Below, piece after piece: positions 58,326 through 64,000 of a DNA stretch of 64,000 nt (positions within the stretch are counted from its first letter, which is position 1; the number at the start of each line of letters is the position of its first letter). The DNA lies in the NCBI GenBank assembly GCA_036346395.1, contig CM070598.1:8911517-8975516 (forward strand). The letters are read 5' to 3'. This DNA is from Hsuehochloa calcarea (taxonomy: Eukaryota; Streptophyta; Magnoliopsida; Poales; Poaceae). The position numbers were made by a program, and so were the translations under genes. Below the pieces are notes generated by a model. That model saw only the letters and a list, made by a program, of their open reading frames with translations. It made no database searches and was not told the DNA's origin.

Positions 58326-61160
58326 ATGTTAGCCCCTCCGCTCCTCCCCAACCGCCCTCCCCTCCGCCTCCTCCCGCCTCCCACCTCGGCTCCAGTTGGC
58401 CCCTGCCGCCCTTCTCCCTCAGATCCGGCCGACCCCACCGCTCCTCACCCAACCGTCATCCCCGCCGACCACCGTCGCTCCCTTTGGTCCCAACGCCGAC
58501 CTCAACTCCATTTTCTTTTCTTTTACATATTTTGATGTGATTTTGATGAAAAACAAATGTAGTTCTTGGTTGTAAAATTTCATATTTGGTTGATTCGTGC
58601 ACGTAGATTTGGATTTTAGAATTGCTACACAAACATGATAAATTTGTACAAAAGATTTGCGGTGATTGGCGTAAGACATGACAAGCATTGAAGAACAATT
58701 AAAATATAGTTCGAAAATTGTCTAAAATTTATTTGACACCATGTATATAATTAGCTAAATGTACTAATGTTACAAAATCATAGCCTCCCCCCACCACCGC
58801 TCTTCCCCTCCGCCAGCTGCTCTCTATTCCCAGCGGTGGCCGACCGCCGCCGCTCCCTTCGGTCCCGACGCCGCCCTCGACTCCCTTTCTTTCTTTTTTA
58901 TATGTTTTTATGTGATTTTGATGAACACAATTGTAGTTTTTGGTTGTAGAATATCATATTTGATTGATTGGTGCATGTAGATTTGGATTTCAGAATTGCT
59001 ACACAAACATGATAAATTTGTACAAAAGATTGGCGGTGATTGGTTTAAGACATGACAAGCATGGAAGAACAACTAAAATATAGTTCCAAACTTGTCTAAA
59101 ATTCATTTGACATCATGTATGTAATTAGCTAAATGTACTAATGTTACAAAATCATTACATGAATTAGGTTAATCAGCACCAAATAAGTATCATTTATCTT
59201 ATGAGTATTTTAGATATTTAACAACTCAGAACAATAAGCCACCAAATGAAAACATCAAAGTGCCAAACGGCATCTCAAAGCAAAAAAGCAGCTTATCACA
59301 AAAGCTAGAGCCCCCCTGGCTGCCGCTTCTCCCCCAATCGCCCTCCCCTCCACCTGAAGGGTTAAGGGTAGGCTACACTAGCGCAAATTAATAAAAATTC
59401 TACCCGTAAACCAAGATCACTGCAGTTATAGATCACGGTCTTACCACTAGACGCAGAGCGAAACCGATGCGGGCGCGGGGGCGAGTAGTCGTACTAAGTT
59501 GATGCACGTGTCGAGCGAGTAGTCGTACTACTTCCTCGTCCTCGTCGCGGCGTCCCACGTAACAGCTCCCCTCTTGCGGTTCGTCCAAACGCTACAGATG
59601 CAGCGTCTCCAAAGGTATCCACACGTACGGGAGAAAAGCGACGCACGCCGGACTGCTAGATCCGCGCGAGCGACTAGGGCGTGGGAGAGGTGGCGGCCAG
59701 GGTTTGAGGGTCCCAAAATCGCCTTCAACCTCGAGCGCCAAGCCCTCCTTTATAGATGTCCTCACAATGGGCTTCTACCAATAGAGGCCCATTAGGACTC
59801 AATGCCCACTCTAATTCGGATCTAATCCGAATTAGGCTTCACCCCCTTAAGTGTGTGACCCTCTAGGTTCGCGTACGTTTAGACATGACACGAGTGCACA
59901 TACTCGGTCAATAGTCAGAGCGCCTCTAGCAAGACGTCCCAACTCCTAAACGTACACAAAGATCATATCGGACGAACCAACACAACGTTATGTACATGCC
60001 AATCCCTTTGCCTCACGATATTCTCGAGCTCCAAGTCGACCACTCTTTCTCGATCTTGTGATCCTAATCCCTTACTAGGTTAACTCTTAACCTTAAGTAG
60101 CATGGCCATGCATTTCGGATCCGATCACTCGAGGGGCCCAGAGATATCTCTCTCAGGTAGAGAGGGGCAAATCCCATCTTGACTGACCATGCCTCGCATC
60201 ATGCTTCATGACAAACCCGAAAACTACCTTTATAACTACCCAGTTACGGAGTAGCATTTGATAGCCCCTAAGTAGGTCGATTCACATCTCAAGTACATGC
60301 GACAATCTTAGGTCTAAGGACAAGGCGTACACGTTGTGTAGAGAGAACCATAAGTATAATTGTTATGTCTCATGTTGGGTCGGTCCAACCTCATGTTCTA
60401 AACATGTGTCCACATTATTGGTTTGATATCTCCATGTCTATGACCTGTGAAACATAGTCATCAACCGATACATGTGCTAATCCACCATTCACGTGTGTCC
60501 TCACATGAACTCCGACTAGGGACAACTTTAGAATAACCATACAAGTAAAGAGTTTCACAAACAAGTCACATACTTGTTAATCAACACAAATGCAATATTC
60601 AAGGAACATTTATTAAATCATGGACACAACGAAATATCATCATCTCTATGATTACCTCTAGGGCATATTTCTAACACCACCAACTACTCTTCGTTCCCAT
60701 TGGTGACCGACCGCCACCGCTCCCTTCGGTCCCAATGTCGCCCTCAACTCCCTTTTTTATACATATTTTGATGTTACTTTGATGAACACGAATATAGTTA
60801 TTGGTTGTAAAATTTCAGATTTGGTTTATTCGTATGATAAATTTGTACGAAGATTGGTGGTGATTGGCGTAAGACATGATAAGCATAGAAAAACAAATTA
60901 AAATATAGTTCCAAACTTGTCTAAAATTCATTTGATATCACGTCTCTAAAATTCATTGGACATCATGTATGTAATTAACTAAATGTAGTAATGTTACAAA
61001 ATTATTACATGAATTTGCTTAATCGGCGCCAAATAAATATTATTTATCTTAAAAACACGTACATTTCACAACTTAGAATAATAAACCATCAAACAAAAAG
61101 TCAGACTATCGCCGCTCAAAACAAAAAAAAACAGCTTATCGTAACAGCTACAGCTCGCCT
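58326..61160. repeat. Three tandem copies of a roughly 370-570 bp repeat, third copy split by a solo LTR
   Basis: Each copy starts with a C-rich head (GCTCCTCCCC / CACCGCTCTTCCCCTCC) leading to TCGCTCCCTTYGGTCCCAACGCC-like wording. It continues with GATGAAMAMAATNGTAGTT, GCTACACAAACATGATAAAT and GTACTAATGTTACAAAATCA. Corresponding positions are 58767 and 59141 (period 374) for copies 1 and 2. Copy 3 begins just before the solo LTR at 59355 and resumes at 60682. Copies 2 and 3 share a longer tail (TTACATGAATT to ACAGCTTATC). Probably amplified pieces of a non-autonomous element. Confidence 0.8.
59355..60676 (-). mobile_element. Solo LTR, Ty1/copia BARE/Angela/WIS-type
   Basis: Plus strand begins TGAAGGG and ends CATATTTCTAACA. 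Read in the element's direction (minus) it starts TGTTAGAAATATGCCCTAG, closely resembling the TGTTGGAAATATGCCCTAGAG start of the BARE/Angela/WIS copia LTRs. A perfect 5-bp target duplication CCACC flanks it (59350-59354, 60677-60681). It is 1,322 bp with no internal region, so it is a solo LTR left by recombination between LTRs. Confidence 0.92.
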
Positions 61161-62600
61161 CGCTTCCACGTAATAATTATGCCGATGTTTAGATTCAGGG
61201 CAAGGAGAGCGCGCGGTTTGGTCTCAGCTGGGCTGACAGGCCGCCGCGCCCTCGTGCCGCGTGCCGCGTGGCGCGTGTTGATCGGCAGGACGCTCGCCGC
61301 ACGCGCCATCCGGAGCCGCGGGCTTGGACCGCGCGGAGAAGATGCCTGCGCAAGGAGATGGGCCGGAAGGCCGCTCGCCCCGCGAGGCACGTGGAATGGA
61401 AAAGGGCAAGATGCGCCGCGCGGCCTGCGCCGAGCAGGGCTGCCGTCTGCGCGCGCGGCACGCGTAAAGATTGAACGATCGGAGGATTCTGGGCCGCGTG
61501 GACGGTAGAGGTTGTGTTGTCTTGCGGTAAACTTTTTTTAAAAAAATTAATCTGTTTTTTAAATTTGACATCTTTGCCCACTCTGCAACGCGTGACGTAA
61601 TAAAAGCATATTGTAACGTCACGGATATCTGCGTGACAGCCGCCCTTCTTGACGTGACAGAATTTAAGAAAAAACGGACGCGATGGCTTGAAAGGTTGTT
61701 GTGGCAGCTTTAATCACACCGTGGTACGTAACGTAACAGAGTATTTTTCACGCTGCGGTTTGTGGTGTGACCAAAACGTCAGTATTAGAAATGAAGTTAG
61801 GAAGAGATTATCTTTAAAATATTTTTTAAAAATTAGATTAAATCATAAAAAAAACTCACTTGTGACCGCTCCTGCTCGGCTCCGCTCCGCTCCATTACCT
61901 CTTAGAAAGCAAGAAATTGAATGCGGGAGTGACAGCTTAATTCAATTCCTGGATCCTCTTGATTCAGTGACAAATTTTAGTGGACTACTAGTTTACTCTC
62001 TCCGTTCGGACAGAAATGTACGGTGTTTTAGAAAAGGTAAAGTTAAACTTACTAATAAAGTTAAACTTACTAACTTTGAGTAATAATATTTGATAAATTA
62101 TTTAGATTGGTTCACGAGTGAATAGTATTATTAGATTAGTTGTGATAAATATTTTAGTAATATAATAATTTTGCAATTTTTTACTAACATAATCACATAA
62201 AAAAGTAATAGTCAAAGTTAGTTATTAGAGACTACACCGATATCCAAAATATCATACATTCTTAAACCGATATACATTCTTAAACCGATGTAGTAATTAA
62301 CTCCGTAGTTACTAGTTAAGTTACTTTGTACTACCATTAGCTGGCCAGGCAAAAACCATGAAACAAGAGCGATGAAACCTGTTACTTGCCAAAATACATC
62401 AATTCTGTAATGATTTCAGGAATACAATTGAAGAATCAACCGGCTACAAGAAGTTCATTGGATACAAGGAAACTTTAGGATGGTCCTCAAGCAGCACAAG
62501 GCTTGGGGATTATAGATCTACAGACGGCGGTGCAAACATGAAAAACTTGGACAGAGATACTAACAGAACCCAGTTTTATGCCTGAGGGAAAACTCGTAGC
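61161..62600. other. Intergenic; GC-rich block and degenerate Stowaway-like MITE
   Basis: 61180-61510 is very GC-rich with many GCGCGTG words; its open frames on both strands show no domain. 61560-61660 has four TGACGT/ACGTCA-like words. From about 61995 (CTCTCCGTTCGGACAG) to about 62292 (inverse ends with ACCGATGTAGTA) there is a degenerate Stowaway-like element. It contains short duplications of AAAGTTAAACTTACTAA and of ACATTCTTAAACCGAT. The right edge is the 3' side of UGDH. Confidence 0.45.
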
Positions 62601-62698
62601 GTCTCCTGCAAAAACAAACTATAAAGAATGGTCAACCAGATCCTCTTATCGAATTTCTGCAGCTCCGGTGGCGCGCTTCCAATGGGACTTGTGGAGAA

Positions 62699-64000
62699 TT
62701 AAGCAACCGCGGGCATGTCCTTGAGCCATGCATCAAGCGGCTTGCCAATGGAGTAGACGATGAAGCCAATGTCCCGGAGCTTCTCAGCATCGACGATGTT
62801 GCGCCCATCGAAGACGAAGGCCGGCTTCTGCATGTTGTCAAAGATCTTCTGGTAGTCCAAGGTCTTGAACTCGTCCCACTCGGTGAGGATGCAGAGGCCA
62901 TGGGCCCCCTTGGTGGCCTCATACGCATCCCAGGCCATGCTCACCTGCTTCACGGCCGAGGGGCTTGTAGGCTGCAGGTGCATCGGGTGGTCCCAGTCAA
63001 ACTTGTTCATGGCGAGGTCCCGCTGGATCTGGTCCTCGGTAACCTGCGGATCGTAGATGCTGATACGAGCCTTGTCACCCAACAGGCCCTTGCACACATC
63101 AATCGCTGGGGTCTCCCTGGTGTCGCCGGTATCCTTCTTGAATGCGAAACCGAGAACGGCGATCTTCTTGCCGGAAACGGTGTTGAACATGGATGACACA
63201 ACACGGTTGACAAACCGGCTCTTCTGGTAGTCGTTGATCTTGATGACCTGCTTCCAGTAGTTGGCCACCTCGGGGAGGCCGTTGCACTCGCAGATGTACA
63301 CCAGGTTCAAGATGTCCTTCTGGAAGCAGGAGCCACCAAACCCAACACTGGCGTTCAGGAACTTGGGGCCAATCCTGGAGTCCTTCCCCACAGCGTAAGC
63401 CACCTCGGACACATTGGCACCAGTGGCCTCGCAGAGCGCCGACATGGCGTTCACAGAGGAGATCCTCTGAGCCAGGAATGCATTGGCAGCGAGCTTGGAG
63501 AGCTCAGCAGACCACAGGTTGGTGGTGATGATCCTGTCCTCGGGAACCCAGTGGGCGTACACATCCTTCAGAGCCTGAACAGCCTTCTTGCCAGCAGGGG
63601 TCTCCCGGCCACCAATGAGCACTCTGTCAGGCTTGAACAGGTCCTCGATCGCGGTGCCCTCCGCAAGGAACTCTGGGTTTGAGAGGATCTGGTAGTTGAT
63701 GCCCTTGCTGTTGTGGGTCAAGATCTTCTCAATAGCCTCTGCGGTCTTGACAGGGACAGTAGACTTCTCAACAACGATCTTGTCGGACTTGGAGACATCA
63801 GCAATCATGCGAGCAGCACTCTCCCAGTAGGTGAGGTCGGCAGCCTTGCCTGCTCCAAGGCCACGGGTCTTGGTGGGGGTGTTCACTGAGACAAAGATTA
63901 TGTCAGCCTCGGCGACGTGCTTCTCGACGTCCGTGCTGAAGAAGAGGTTCCTGCCCCTGCACTCCTTCACGACCTCATCGAGACCAGGTTCGTAGATCGG
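62699..64000 (-). CDS. UGD: UDP-glucose 6-dehydrogenase (UGDH), 5' end beyond the window
   Basis: Cytosolic enzyme oxidising UDP-glucose to UDP-glucuronate with two NAD+, feeding cell-wall pentose and uronate synthesis. One uninterrupted frame covers 433 residues from PIYEPGLDEVVKE to the stop at 62699-62701. The plant enzyme is about 480 residues, so roughly 47 N-terminal residues with the first NAD-binding motif are outside. Visible: FVSVNTPTKTRG, EKSTVPVKTAEA, the SNPEFLAEGTAI block, the signature GFGGSCFQKDILN with the catalytic Cys (codon 63326-63328), the C-terminal UDP-binding half (GFAFKKDTGDTRE), and the C-terminus WLKDMPAVA. The lack of introns in the coding part is usual for plant UGDH genes. 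No damage seen. Confidence 0.97.
   Translation of the reverse strand, partial: PIYEPGLDEVVKECRGRNLFFSTDVEKHVAEADIIFVSVNTPTKTRGLGAGKAADLTYWESAARMIADVSKSDKIVVEKSTVPVKTAEAIEKILTHNSKGINYQILSNPEFLAEGTAIEDLFKPDRVLIGGRETPAGKKAVQALKDVYAHWVPEDRIITTNLWSAELSKLAANAFLAQRISSVNAMSALCEATGANVSEVAYAVGKDSRIGPKFLNASVGFGGSCFQKDILNLVYICECNGLPEVANYWKQVIKINDYQKSRFVNRVVSSMFNTVSGKKIAVLGFAFKKDTGDTRETPAIDVCKGLLGDKARISIYDPQVTEDQIQRDLAMNKFDWDHPMHLQPTSPSAVKQVSMAWDAYEATKGAHGLCILTEWDEFKTLDYQKIFDNMQKPAFVFDGRNIVDAEKLRDIGFIVYSIGKPLDAWLKDMPAVA

Noticed and set aside
59400..59470. tRNA-like stretch (GATCACGGTCTTACCACTAGACGC)
   Set aside because: No full cloverleaf or B box could be built, and it lies inside the solo LTR.
61179..61622. 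Overlapping open frames of 80-130 codons on both strands
   Set aside because: Very GC-rich sequence with Arg/Ala-rich products on all frames; no domain or splice context.

Overview
This is a plant nuclear window, almost certainly from a grass (Poaceae). Four host genes with plant-type GT-AG introns sit in a background that is mostly transposons: CACTA elements, Ty1/copia, probable Ty3/gypsy, hAT-like and Stowaway-like MITEs. The genes are a CNGC2-type cyclic-nucleotide-gated channel (minus strand), plastidial starch phosphorylase (plus), a group IIc WRKY factor (plus) and UDP-glucose 6-dehydrogenase (minus, running off the right edge). From memory the same neighbours lie together on rice chromosome 3; I cannot check that here. 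Protein differences and transposon content suggest a grass other than cultivated rice. I cannot name the species.

Layout. 1-1650: broken Ty1/copia polyprotein and one LTR. 2407-7336: CNGC2-like gene, 7 exons. 8541-8829: nested inverted repeat. 10581-13284: decayed plant-mobile-domain (PMD) gene, at whose 3' end a CACTA element is inserted (13285-18066, target duplication GGA). 20399-27599: plastidial phosphorylase, 15 exons, with a hAT-like MITE in intron 2 and another in intron 13. 29941-30348: long inverted repeat, followed by a decayed CACTA derivative. 31865-32818: terminal-inverted-repeat element with a GC-rich core. 33320-34946: short CACTA element whose right end is duplicated in tandem. 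36588-39346: WRKY gene. 42300-53536: an 11.2 kb CACTA element (target duplication TAC). It carries broken genes for a TNP2-type transposase and a Transposase_24/Ulp1-protease protein, two probable promoters, and a fragment of a host LRR receptor-kinase gene. 54.9-56.2 kb: LTR-like sequence. 58326-61160: three tandem repeat copies, one split by a BARE/Angela-type solo LTR (59355-60676, target duplication CCACC). 62699-64000: UGDH.

The host genes are not an operon. Starch phosphorylase and UGDH both handle glucosyl phosphate or nucleotide sugar, but their proximity is most simply inherited gene order. The CACTA elements form one related set: elements 1 and 4 share the Ulp1/Transposase_24 gene, and only element 4 still shows the transposase. 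Element 4 also has a striking shortage and damage of CTG/CAG trinucleotides. This may be a base-calling artefact at methylated CHG sites, so its frameshifts should not all be taken as real.
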